Positions 1-9,588 of a stretch of DNA of 64,000 bases are shown in pieces. The DNA comes from Gammaproteobacteria bacterium. Its GTDB lineage: Bacteria; Pseudomonadota; Gammaproteobacteria; GCA-001735895. The stretch's first letter is position 1. Each line of letters opens with the position of its first letter. The position numbers and the translations under genes are program-made. The notes under the pieces are model-generated. The model had not been told where the DNA came from. It made no database searches and saw only the letters and a list, made by a program, of their open reading frames with translations. Location of the stretch: assembly GCA_024225395.1 (NCBI GenBank), contig JAAEMR010000177.1:1-64000 (forward strand), in the 5' to 3' direction.

Positions 1-1
1 A

Positions 2-1192
<1,191 letters not shown>

Positions 1193-1222
1193 AGTTAACA
1201 ACCAGAAGTAATAATTGGTTCA

Positions 1223-1260
1223 GGTTGTGTGACGGGTCAGTATCTGGCCCTAACACAGCC
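1223..1260 (+). other. Strong intercistronic stem-loop
   Basis: Two stacked stems: an outer 8-bp stem (GGTTGTGT with ACACAGCC) and an inner 7-bp stem (GGGTCAG with CTGGCCC), each with one G-T wobble, around a TAT loop. No T-run follows, so it is not a standard intrinsic terminator. It lies between hpsN and the universal stress gene and could stabilise the upstream mRNA or reduce read-through. Confidence 0.55.
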
Positions 1261-1298
1261 ATCTATCAACGCTATGAATTTCACGGCTAAGGATCGAT

Positions 1299-1724
1299 AT
1301 GTACAATAAAATAGTAATACCACTAGCGCTGGATCAGGGGCATGGCTTTAGGGCAATGGCACTTGCCAGAAGGCTGAAAACAGAAAACGGTAAAATCATT
1401 GTGGCGCATGTCATTGACCAGATACCTGGCTACGCCAAATATTATATGACACCTGAGAATAAACAGAAAATCATGCAATCAGCCAGGGATTCGATTGCTG
1501 AACGAATTGGTAGCGAGAAGGATGCTGATGCTGTGGTGCTGACTGGCCAACCCGGGCGAACGATTACCGATTATGCGAATAAAATGGGTGCCGACTGTAT
1601 TATTGTGGGATCACACAAACCGGGTTTGAAAGATTTTTTCCTCGGATCGACGGCAGCTCGTATCGTGCGTTATGCAAAATGCTCAGTTCACGTGTTGCGT
1701 GAAGACAGTCATTCGGTAAGTTAG
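1299..1724 (+). CDS. Universal stress protein (UspA superfamily)
   Basis: A 141-residue single-domain Usp. The C-terminal nucleotide-binding stretch reads VGSHKPGLKDFFLGS and is followed by the usual CSVHVLR strand, closest to UspF/UspG-type sequences. Such proteins bind ATP or AMP and modulate partner proteins. It ends 2 bp before the SDR gene and so is co-transcribed with it. Usp proteins such as TeaD accompany TRAP transporters, and TRAP systems commonly sit in DHPS operons, so a TRAP transporter upstream of the window is a reasonable guess. That link is inference. Confidence 0.85.
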   Translation: MYNKIVIPLALDQGHGFRAMALARRLKTENGKIIVAHVIDQIPGYAKYYMTPENKQKIMQSARDSIAERIGSEKDADAVVLTGQPGRTITDYANKMGADCIIVGSHKPGLKDFFLGSTAARIVRYAKCSVHVLREDSHSVS

Positions 1725-1726
1725 AT

Positions 1727-2503
1727 ATGAAGACTCCAAAAATAGTAAACATGTTTGACCTGAACGGAAAAGTAGCGCTTGTCACAGGTGCCAGCTCTGG
1801 CATTGGTCGTCAGCAGTCGCTGGCACTTGCACAGGCAGGTGCTGCTGTCGTGTTGCTGGGTAGGCGTAAGGAACAATTAGCTTCGGCTGTTGCAGATATT
1901 GAGGCTTTCGGTGGCAAAGCGGTATCCTTGTCGGTTGACCTGTCTGATCGTGAGCAACTTGCTAAAATCGCGAAACTGGCTGTGGATCAATTTGGTTCGA
2001 TTGATATATTAATCAACGCTGCCGGTGTGAATTTTCGTGAGCCAGTCGATGAGATCTCTCTGGATAGTTGGGATAAAACCCTCAATCTTAATCTGGCCGT
2101 TCCTTTTTTTCTTGCACGAGAATTCATTGCTGGTATGAAATCCAGGAGTTGGGGGCGCATCATTAATATCGCTTCCCTGCAATCCAGTCGGGCATTTGCC
2201 AATGGGTTGCCCTATGGTGCATCTAAGGGTGGTATAGCTCAACTGACACGTGCTATGGCCGAAGCCTGGTCTGTTAGCGGTATCAATTGTAATGCCATTG
2301 CGCCCGGTTTTTTCCCCACGGGATTAACAGCACCGGTGTATCAAAATCCTGAAATGCTTGATAACTTTGCCAGGCAAACGGCAATTGGTCGAAACGGTGA
2401 ACTGGAAGACCTCGATGGAGTGACCGTGTTTCTCGCGTCTCCGGCATCGAATTATTTAACCGGTCAGGTGATTCACCTGGACGGCGGATTTACAGCTAAG
2501 TAG
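1727..2503 (+). CDS. SDR-family dehydrogenase, HpsO-like
   Basis: Classical short-chain dehydrogenase of 258 residues. TGASSGIG (residues 20-27) is the Rossmann dinucleotide motif, NAAG (97-100) the structural motif, S150/S153 with Y163 and K167 (YGASK) the catalytic set, and GQVIHLDGGF the conserved C-terminus. It resembles gluconate 5-dehydrogenase-type SDRs. Between an hpsN-like and a Zn-dehydrogenase gene, the likely role is oxidation at C2 of DHPS, interconverting its enantiomers via 3-hydroxy-2-oxopropanesulfonate as proposed for HpsO/HpsP. It starts 2 bp after the Usp stop and ends 8 bp before the next gene. The sugar-acid SDR alternative cannot be excluded from sequence. Confidence 0.7.
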   Translation: MKTPKIVNMFDLNGKVALVTGASSGIGRQQSLALAQAGAAVVLLGRRKEQLASAVADIEAFGGKAVSLSVDLSDREQLAKIAKLAVDQFGSIDILINAAGVNFREPVDEISLDSWDKTLNLNLAVPFFLAREFIAGMKSRSWGRIINIASLQSSRAFANGLPYGASKGGIAQLTRAMAEAWSVSGINCNAIAPGFFPTGLTAPVYQNPEMLDNFARQTAIGRNGELEDLDGVTVFLASPASNYLTGQVIHLDGGFTAK

Positions 2504-2511
2504 GAAAACTC

Positions 2512-3504
2512 ATGAAAGCACTTGTTTACACCGACACCCTGGAATTGCAGTATCGCGATGAACCTAAACCAGAACCGGACCCGGGTGAAGCTTTGATTAA
2601 AATAGAAGCTGTTGGTATTTGTGGATCTGATATGCATGCTTACCACGGTCATGACGCTCGTAGAGTGCCTCCATTGATACTTGGTCATGAAGCGGTAGGT
2701 ATTGTACAAACAGGGCAATACAAAGGTAAACGAGTCGTTTTGAATCCATTAATCACCTGTGGAATCTGTGAACACTGTCAAGGTGGTCGATCCAATTTAT
2801 GTGTGGATAGAGAGTTGATCGGTATGCGCCGAGCAGGAGCATTTGCCGAGTATATCGATATACCTGAACGTAACTTACTGGAAATGCCACAGGACATGGA
2901 TCCTGTTATCGCCAGTCTTGCCGAACCTGTAGCAACTTCATTGCATGCGATCTATCTGGTAGAAAAAATATCACACAGGCCGCTGTCTGAATGCCGGGCC
3001 GTGATATTGGGCGGCGGTTCAATCGGTGTCTTTGCCGCATTGATATTAAAGCATAAAGGCTGTAGAAATATTTACCTGGGAGATACAAATTCACTTAGAA
3101 GAGATACCGCTGAAAAATTAGACTTTGGCACCGTTTATGACCCGCTAGATCAAGACCAGCCTGAACCAGGCAGCTTTGATCTGGTTATTGATGCGGTAGG
3201 AAGTGGTCGTACACGTGCATCTTCCTGTGAACTGGTGAAGGCGGGAGGCATTATTTCCCATGTCGGTCTGCAGGATAACGAGGCAGGTCTGGATACACGC
3301 AAAATTACGCTTGAGGAGATAACTTTTCTGGGAAATTACACCTATAGCGTACTTGATCTACGAGCGGCTATTGATTTGTTATACCGGGGAGCCCTGGGTT
3401 CACTTGAATGGATAGATACTCGTTCATTATCTGATGGGGCTGAAGCATTTCGAGAAATACACGAAGGAATGGTGGCTTCTCCTAAAATTGTTTTAAGACC
3501 ATAA
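2512..3504 (+). CDS. Zinc-dependent medium-chain dehydrogenase, HpsP-like
   Basis: A 330-residue MDR alcohol dehydrogenase. Catalytic-zinc ligands are C37, H59 and E60 (GICGSD, LGHE). Structural-zinc cysteines are C83, C86, C89 and C97. The nucleotide fold begins near VILGGGSIGV. The overall layout matches sorbitol/threonine dehydrogenase-type enzymes. It is the last gene of the hpsN-usp-SDR-MDR set, and with the SDR it could racemise DHPS through the 2-keto intermediate. Immediately downstream the sequence becomes transposon debris, so the operon may have been truncated on this side. Confidence 0.7.
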   Translation: MKALVYTDTLELQYRDEPKPEPDPGEALIKIEAVGICGSDMHAYHGHDARRVPPLILGHEAVGIVQTGQYKGKRVVLNPLITCGICEHCQGGRSNLCVDRELIGMRRAGAFAEYIDIPERNLLEMPQDMDPVIASLAEPVATSLHAIYLVEKISHRPLSECRAVILGGGSIGVFAALILKHKGCRNIYLGDTNSLRRDTAEKLDFGTVYDPLDQDQPEPGSFDLVIDAVGSGRTRASSCELVKAGGIISHVGLQDNEAGLDTRKITLEEITFLGNYTYSVLDLRAAIDLLYRGALGSLEWIDTRSLSDGAEAFREIHEGMVASPKIVLRP

Positions 3505-3586
3505 GCATTACAGCATCTAAACATAAATTAGCCTTTAGCCATACCTGAAAAAGGGGGGCTCGGATAATGGAAAGCTAGTCCCTGAC

Positions 3587-3806
3587 ATGGACATAGCAAC
3601 CATTCATACATCAGCATTATCTGATGAATACCTCTTATGTGGTCGACTGTCGCATGGTTTTTTACGCATACAATGCGGTACCTGCCACCATCAACGATTG
3701 GTCGTATTCAGCTGTAAACGGCGTGGGTTTTGCTCTGATTGCGGTGTCAGGTGCATGACTAAAAGCGCGGCCCTGTTGGTTGACGAAGTTTTGCTGCCGG
3801 GATCTT
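3587..3806 (+). pseudogene. IS91-family transposase N-terminal fragment
   Basis: About 70 residues match the zinc-binding N-terminus of IS91-type Y2 transposases: LCGRLSHGFLRIQC, CHHQRLVVFSC, KRRGFCSDCGVR and SAALLVDEV are the recognisable blocks. The reading then stops, and neither the catalytic HUH domain nor the tyrosines follow. This is a dead remnant. A C-terminal transposase scrap lies near 52.4 kb. Confidence 0.7.
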
Positions 3807-3905
3807 GAGATTGCATGTAAGGAGCAATCAGGTGATGTGGATGCCTTGTTGCTGAATGTACTCAGCAAACTGGACAGTGTATTTAACGGCTTAAGAAAGT
3901 TTTAA
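3801..3905 (+). pseudogene. Truncated Hpt-domain tail of a lost histidine kinase
   Basis: The open frame to the TAA at 3903-3905 reads DLEIACKEQSGDVDALLLNV then LSKLDSVFNGLRKF, preceded by FCCR. This matches the last helix of Hpt phosphotransfer domains (compare VELLCRDGAVNQAMQL in the kinase at 5014-8058). It abuts the transposase fragment, suggesting that insertion or deletion removed the rest of a hybrid kinase gene. No start or upstream domains remain. Confidence 0.45.
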
Positions 3906-3990
3906 CTTTAAAAAATTCCATACCGCTTGTTTTTTCAGGAATACCTATCAGGAATACATATATTGATTGCATCTGAAGTTCCCTGCATCA

Positions 3991-4050
3991 TAAGCGTTTT
4001 GCAAAATTCAACCGGAATTATAAGCGTTTTGCAAAATTCAACCGAAATTG
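3991..4050 (+). repeat. Two-copy 30-bp tandem repeat
   Basis: TAAGCGTTTTGCAAAATTCA at 3991 recurs at 4021. The 30-bp units agree except in the last few bases (ACCGGAATTA versus ACCGAAATTG). It lies in non-coding debris upstream of the PhnD-like gene. Confidence 0.9.
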
Positions 4051-4174
4051 CAAAATCTTCCAGCTTTGTAATTCGATTAGAGTGCAGTAATCCCTGTATA
4101 GAAGGAGTTATACTGGCTATGGCACACTTTGTGCTATCATTTTGTCAATTAAACTATTCAGCAGAGCATTAATA

Positions 4175-5005
4175 ATGAAATTAGGACTGAATCTTCTCTT
4201 AATACTTCTTGTCAACTTCTTGTTCCTTGGCACACAGAGCGCTAATGCGGAGCAATTGACCTATTCCTTCGGCATAGTTCCTCAGCAATCTGCTAGCAAA
4301 CTGGCACGATTGTGGGGGCCGATTCTTAAGCAAATAGGTGAAAAAACTGGTTATAAACTTCGCTTTACCACCGCTCCCGACATTCCGACGTTTGAGAAAC
4401 GCCTGTCCGAGGGCGAGTATGACTTTGCCTATATGAATCCCTATCACTACACCACCTTTCACGACAGAAGCGGCTACCAGGCGCTGGCCAAGGCACGCAA
4501 CAAACGAATTAAAGGCATCATCGTGGTTCGCAAGGATAGTGGTATCGAAGAGTTAGGTGATCTTGATTCTTCAACTCTTGCATTCCCTGCACCCGCAGCC
4601 TTCGCTGCCAGTATCCTCACCCGTGCAAATCTCAGCTCATCAGGGGTCAGTTTCAAGCCGAAATATGTATCTTCCCATGACTCGGTCTACCGAACAGTAG
4701 CTAAGGGACTTTATCCAGCAGGCGGTGGTGTAATACGTACCCTCAACAATGTATCACCCGAAATTCGGCAACAACTTCGAGTATTATGGACCAGCCAGGG
4801 CTATACCCCACATGCGATCGCGGTTCATCCAAGGGTTGCTGACGAGGATGCTAAGCACTTACAGCAGGAACTTGTACAACTGGATCAACACACTGAACAG
4901 GCCGCATTGCTAAAGAACATCAAGATAAAGGGCTTCGAAATCGCCGAAGACAGTGACTGGGATGACGTCCGTGGTCTCGAATTAAAAGAATTATCACACA
5001 TGTAG
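4175..5005 (+). CDS. PhnD-like periplasmic binding protein
   Basis: 276 residues with a clear signal peptide ending at ANA-EQ. It has the phosphate/phosphonate-type fold: TYSFGIVPQQSASKLARLW at the mature N-terminus, then YDFAYMNPYHY, the SSHDSVYRTVAKG region and the AIAVHP segment. An earlier in-frame ATG at 4142 was rejected because the signal peptide begins at 4175. No ABC permease or ATPase is adjacent. The next gene, 8 bp downstream, encodes a hybrid histidine kinase with a periplasmic loop, so this protein probably serves as the ligand-binding partner of that sensor rather than as a transporter subunit. The ligand is unknown. Confidence 0.8.
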   Translation: MKLGLNLLLILLVNFLFLGTQSANAEQLTYSFGIVPQQSASKLARLWGPILKQIGEKTGYKLRFTTAPDIPTFEKRLSEGEYDFAYMNPYHYTTFHDRSGYQALAKARNKRIKGIIVVRKDSGIEELGDLDSSTLAFPAPAAFAASILTRANLSSSGVSFKPKYVSSHDSVYRTVAKGLYPAGGGVIRTLNNVSPEIRQQLRVLWTSQGYTPHAIAVHPRVADEDAKHLQQELVQLDQHTEQAALLKNIKIKGFEIAEDSDWDDVRGLELKELSHM

Positions 5006-5013
5006 GGATATAG

Positions 5014-8000
5014 TTGAGCTTTCGCCTTAAAACCATACTGGGCATTGCCCTGATTGAATCGGTACTGCTGCTGATACTGGTACTCAGCAGTCTGGATTTT
5101 CTGCGCACCTCAAATGAAGATCAGATCATACAGCGTGCATCCACTACTTCTAAACTGTTCGCGAGCGCCACCAAAGATGCCGTTCTAGCCACAGATCTGG
5201 CTACATTGGAGAGCTTTGTTGATGAAATACTGACAAATCCTGAAATTATCTATGTACGCATTCACAACAACGATATCGTGTTGGCACAGGGCGGCCAGCC
5301 CGAGCTTCTGAATTCACAACGAAGCTTTGATAACGCGCTGGATAGTGTTTCTGACGGTGTGTTTGATGTACAGGCTCAGGTTAAAGAAGCGGGCATCGTC
5401 TACGGAGCCATTGAGCTGGGCCTGTCCACACAGTCCATACAAGGTATGCTATCCAGTGCCAGGCAATGGGTCACCAGCATTGCTGTGCTTGAGGTACTGC
5501 TGGTGGCGGTCTTTTCTTTCTTATTCGGCACTTACTTAACCAGTTATTTACGAAAGTTACAGGTGGCTTCCAAAGTTATCGAAAAATCCGGTCCGGGCCA
5601 TCAGCTACAAATCACTGGCCATGATGAAATTGCAGATGTAGCCAATGCCTTTAATACCATGTCACTCAGCCTGCAACGTACATACCATGAACTAGAGGAG
5701 AGTCTTGAAGATCGCGAGCAGATGCTGGAAAAACTTGAACGCAATCGTCTTAAAAACCAGGCCATACTTTCAGCCTCTCTGGATGCCATCATCACCATCG
5801 ACGAACATGGCACTGTGATTGATTACAACGTGGCCGCTGAAAATATTTTTGGCTGGAAGCTGGACGAAATTGCCGGACAAAACATAGCGGATTTCATGAT
5901 TCCACATGAATTGCGTGAAACTCACAAGCAGGGAATGAAGGATTATCTTAATACCGGTGAAGGTCCTGTACTGGGAAACCGGATTCAGATAGAGGCCTTG
6001 CGCAAAGACGGGTTACGCTTTCCAGTTGAGGCTGCTGTCTGTCCTATCAATAGTCCGGAAGGTCCACTATTTACTGCCTTTCTTCGGGATTTAAGTCAAC
6101 ACATTGCTGACCAGACAGAGATGCGTCTAGCGTCCAGGGCATTCGAAACCAGCGAGGCCATGTTTATAACTGATGCGAATGCCCATATTATCCGTATCAA
6201 CCAGGCTTTTACGACGATTACTGGCTACCAGGAAGATGAAGTTCTAGGCCAAAACCCGAATTTTTTATCTTCAGGGCAGCATGATGAGGACTTCTTCAAT
6301 AAAATGTGGTCCTCTCTTCTTCAGCATGGCGAATGGAAAGGCGAGATTTTAAACCGTCGTAAGAATGGAGATATATTCCCCGAATACGCAAACATTTCGG
6401 TTGTAACTGACGAAGAAGGAACGATAACGCATTACGTGGCACACCTGGTTGACATCAGCAACCAAAAGTTAAAGGAACAACAACTTCGCCAGGCAAGCCA
6501 GCAAGCCAGACAGGCCGCAGAAGCAAAAAGCCGTTTCCTGGCCGTGATGAGCCATGAAATCCGCACCCCGATGAATGCGGTACTGGGTATTCTCGGGTTA
6601 TTAAGAGATACACCTTTGAACCAGGAACAACTGGAACTGGTAAAGACTGGCCGCGAATCAGGTGAAATGCTGCTTTCCATCATCAACGATATTCTGGATT
6701 TTTCCAAAATGGAAGCCGACAAGCTTGAACTAGAGCTCAACAGCTTTGACCTGCATCAGTTGCTGACCCTGAGCATGGATTTATTAAGACCAAAAGCAAA
6801 AGATAAATGTCTGGCAATGAATCTAATTCTCTGTGATGACTTACCCCGTTACGTTCATGGAGATTCTTGCCGCCTGCAGCAAGTCCTGGTCAACCTCATC
6901 AACAACGCAGTCAAATTCACTGAAAGCGGAAACATCACGTTACGCACATCGGTCTCTTCTTTATCGGATCACAGTTTTAAACTTAATTGTGAGGTACAGG
7001 ACACCGGGATTGGTATCGAACAGACCCGACACAAAGAGCTGTTTGAAGAGTTCTCCATGGTAGACCAGAGCCATTCTCGAGCCTATGAGGGCACAGGTCT
7101 GGGACTGGCTATCTGCAAGCGCCTGGTGAAGTTGATGGGCGGGCACTTAGGTGTTAAAAGTCATCTCGGAGTAGGTAGCAATTTCTATTTCAATGTCATA
7201 CTGTCAAAGACCAATGCCAATGAAATTGAAAACAACCAGGAACTTGAATCCTTACAATTACCAAGTCCGGATACACGAATTCTGTTAGCCGAAGACAATA
7301 TTGCAAACCAACGTGTAATCCGGGCCATTCTACGCAGCTCTGGACTTCAGGTAGACCTCGCAAGTAACGGTCAAGAGGCAGTTAAAGCTCTCAGGAGTCT
7401 TCCCTACGACATTGTTTTAATGGATATTTCAATGCCACTTATGGACGGTATGGAGGCAACACGCATCATTCGTCAAATGGACGGGGCAAACAGTCAGATT
7501 CCAATCATCGCATTAACTGCACATGCATTAAAAGGTGACAGGGAACGGTTTATCGCCAGTGGTATGAATGACTACCTTACCAAACCGATCGACAAGAATG
7601 CCACCCTCAGTTGCATCCATCGCTGGACGGGAGGAGCAGAAAACACACGCATTCAAACCACCATGAATGAGAAAACAGAATCCACAGATTCAACACAGGA
7701 CTCTCTATCCGATTATGTTGATGAAGCCGTGCTACAACAATTGGTACGCGATATCTCGGCAGACATCGTGCCGGAATTGCTGATCGGTTATATTGAAGAT
7801 ACAAGAGAACGCATTCTGAAAATTAGAGAAGCTCTAAAATCTACTGATGCTGAACTCCTCGAACGTGAAACACACACGCTCGGCAGCAGTGCAGGTGCTC
7901 ATGGTAATACACGCTTACTGAAAGAAGCCCGCAAGGTAGAACTACTGTGTCGTGATGGTGCAGTCAATCAGGCGATGCAACTGACCCCTGACCTGATCCT

Positions 8001-8058
8001 GCTGGCTGAAAAATCGCTGGATTATCTGGCCACTCGGGCCGATACCGGATTTGAATAA
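5014..8058 (+). CDS. Hybrid sensor histidine kinase (HAMP-PAS-PAS-HisKA-HATPase-REC-Hpt)
   Basis: 1014 residues from a TTG start, with a GGGATA ribosome-binding site overlapping the previous stop. Order: TM1 (about 9-30), periplasmic loop, TM2 (about 153-177), HAMP, two PAS domains (about 245-360 and 370-485), HisKA with phospho-accepting H514 (MSHEIRTPMN), HATPase (NLINNAVKF, DTGIGI, GTGLGLAICK), receiver with D804 (LMDISMPLMDG), then Hpt with H954 (THTLGSSAG). This is a complete phosphorelay in one chain; the output regulator is not visible nearby. Coupling to the PhnD-like protein upstream suggests ligand sensing in the periplasm. Confidence 0.93.
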   Translation: MSFRLKTILGIALIESVLLLILVLSSLDFLRTSNEDQIIQRASTTSKLFASATKDAVLATDLATLESFVDEILTNPEIIYVRIHNNDIVLAQGGQPELLNSQRSFDNALDSVSDGVFDVQAQVKEAGIVYGAIELGLSTQSIQGMLSSARQWVTSIAVLEVLLVAVFSFLFGTYLTSYLRKLQVASKVIEKSGPGHQLQITGHDEIADVANAFNTMSLSLQRTYHELEESLEDREQMLEKLERNRLKNQAILSASLDAIITIDEHGTVIDYNVAAENIFGWKLDEIAGQNIADFMIPHELRETHKQGMKDYLNTGEGPVLGNRIQIEALRKDGLRFPVEAAVCPINSPEGPLFTAFLRDLSQHIADQTEMRLASRAFETSEAMFITDANAHIIRINQAFTTITGYQEDEVLGQNPNFLSSGQHDEDFFNKMWSSLLQHGEWKGEILNRRKNGDIFPEYANISVVTDEEGTITHYVAHLVDISNQKLKEQQLRQASQQARQAAEAKSRFLAVMSHEIRTPMNAVLGILGLLRDTPLNQEQLELVKTGRESGEMLLSIINDILDFSKMEADKLELELNSFDLHQLLTLSMDLLRPKAKDKCLAMNLILCDDLPRYVHGDSCRLQQVLVNLINNAVKFTESGNITLRTSVSSLSDHSFKLNCEVQDTGIGIEQTRHKELFEEFSMVDQSHSRAYEGTGLGLAICKRLVKLMGGHLGVKSHLGVGSNFYFNVILSKTNANEIENNQELESLQLPSPDTRILLAEDNIANQRVIRAILRSSGLQVDLASNGQEAVKALRSLPYDIVLMDISMPLMDGMEATRIIRQMDGANSQIPIIALTAHALKGDRERFIASGMNDYLTKPIDKNATLSCIHRWTGGAENTRIQTTMNEKTESTDSTQDSLSDYVDEAVLQQLVRDISADIVPELLIGYIEDTRERILKIREALKSTDAELLERETHTLGSSAGAHGNTRLLKEARKVELLCRDGAVNQAMQLTPDLILLAEKSLDYLATRADTGFE

Positions 8059-8277
8059 CAACCCCAGCCCGGGTCTCCAAACCTCCTCAATTATTTGAGC
8101 AAGCTAAAAACTTGCAAAAAAATCGTCAACGCAACGAGGCAAAAGGAAAAAATATAGGCTTGATAAATCAACGTAAGAGATTATTCAATGCGTCCAGGGT
8201 GATTGCCAGGAACCTGTTGTAATAAAAATATAGTCTTAAGAATGAGTTATTGATCTAACAGATTATTAATAAAATTT

Positions 8278-8312
8278 ACCAGGAAGTGTCAAATCGATAC
8301 TTTCTGGTTTTT
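8278..8312 (+). terminator. Candidate intrinsic terminator
   Basis: A 13-bp imperfect stem (ACCAGGAAGTGTC with GATACTTTCTGGT, two G-T pairs) with a 5-nt loop, running into TTTTT. It lies 220 bp after the kinase gene in the otherwise featureless 8059-8427 interval, where I see no other coding or RNA signal. Confidence 0.5.
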
Positions 8313-8427
8313 CCAAACCGGTCATAGGAGGTGGGAGGATCATAATTATTCAACTCTTTCTGTAAATCACCTGATTTTTCGCTTGGTCCCTGAAATGGAT
8401 AAAGGAGTCATCCAGGCAGTTGATTGA

Positions 8428-9588
8428 TCATTTAGCTGTCGATTGAATATGTTTTCGACGAACAAGTAAATAATAGCTTATAAAACCAAAAACAATTGTC
8501 TGTACCCAGAGTTGTTCAATTAAAGTTTGTATTTGGTAAATTTCAGCCCCCATCTGATTCAGGCGTAAAAATCCCTGTATGGCGGCAGTGCTGGGGAAGA
8601 GTTGTGCTAGATAATAGACGGGCATTGGTAACATGCTTGATGGCCATACAAAACCAGCCATAAATAATAAAGGAAGAGAGCTGAAAAGCACCAGCATCAT
8701 GGCCAGTTCTCGTCTTGGTATCAGTTGTCCGATGATAATACCCAGAAAAGTGGTTGCGAGTATGAAAGGAATTGCCAGTACTATTAGATCCTGGGGGGCT
8801 GCCAGTCTTGATATATCGTAAAAATTGAAGCTGAAGCCAAAATAAAACATCATCAATACTAAATAAATTAGAATAAAAATAAAACCTCTGGTGATTACCA
8901 GCTGCCATGCATCGGCATTTAACCAATATCCGGAAACTCCGGCCTGATTCTTTTCCGTCTGGCCAGCACCCAGCAATGCCAATGCAATTAAACATGTTTG
9001 ATGCAGTATTAATACAAACACCGCAGGTACAACGTAGTGAACATAGCCTGTAGTGGTATTAAATACCGGGCGCAGGTTAACTTTAAGCGGTGTATATTGT
9101 TCTTCGGCAAGCACCATCGCCTGACCTTCAATCAGTAAGCGTGAAATGCGGATGCCTGCCGCCAGGGTTCCCCCTGCAGACGACATACCTTCAACTATGG
9201 TGCTGTAGACAAGAAAATAGGAAGCATCTCCGGCATATGACAGGGTAGGTGATTTACCCAGCAATAAATCGCGGTAAAAATTTTTCGGGATCACCAGCAT
9301 ACCTGCCAGACCATCTTCTGTTATAAATTGCCCGGCCTGGTTGATGCTATTCGCGAATCGGTTGACCTGAATCTGGGGTGTCGCATCTACCATCCTGACA
9401 AGTTCCCGGCTCAGGTTACTGTTATCGAGATCGACCACAACGACGGACTGTTCCCTGGGCAATTGCTGAGCATAGGGTAGTGGATAAAGAAATGAATAAA
9501 ACAGAACACCGCCAAACACTGTCAGCAAAATTGCAGGGTCGGTAAAAATTGATCTTAATTCAAACTTGAATAACTGTAGCAGGTTCAT
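8428..9588 (-). CDS. ABC-2 type exporter permease
   Basis: 386 residues, YhhJ/YbhR-like. It has one N-terminal TM helix, a large extracytoplasmic loop (about 40-180, with VVVDLDNSNLSRELVRM and GLAGMLVIPKNFYRDL), then five C-terminal TM helices and a basic tail. It overlaps the next permease gene (start 9588, neighbour stop 9585) and so is translationally coupled. Permeases of this type normally need a separate ABC ATPase, which this operon does not encode. Substrate unknown; the HlyD/TolC/MarR context suggests drug or toxic-metabolite efflux. Confidence 0.85.
   Translation of the reverse strand: MNLLQLFKFELRSIFTDPAILLTVFGGVLFYSFLYPLPYAQQLPREQSVVVVDLDNSNLSRELVRMVDATPQIQVNRFANSINQAGQFITEDGLAGMLVIPKNFYRDLLLGKSPTLSYAGDASYFLVYSTIVEGMSSAGGTLAAGIRISRLLIEGQAMVLAEEQYTPLKVNLRPVFNTTTGYVHYVVPAVFVLILHQTCLIALALLGAGQTEKNQAGVSGYWLNADAWQLVITRGFIFILIYLVLMMFYFGFSFNFYDISRLAAPQDLIVLAIPFILATTFLGIIIGQLIPRRELAMMLVLFSSLPLLFMAGFVWPSSMLPMPVYYLAQLFPSTAAIQGFLRLNQMGAEIYQIQTLIEQLWVQTIVFGFISYYLLVRRKHIQSTAK

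Noticed and set aside
3927-4172. Open frame of about 80 codons across the 30-bp tandem repeat
   Set aside because: It consists of the duplicated repeat and flanking debris, with no ribosome site and no recognisable family.
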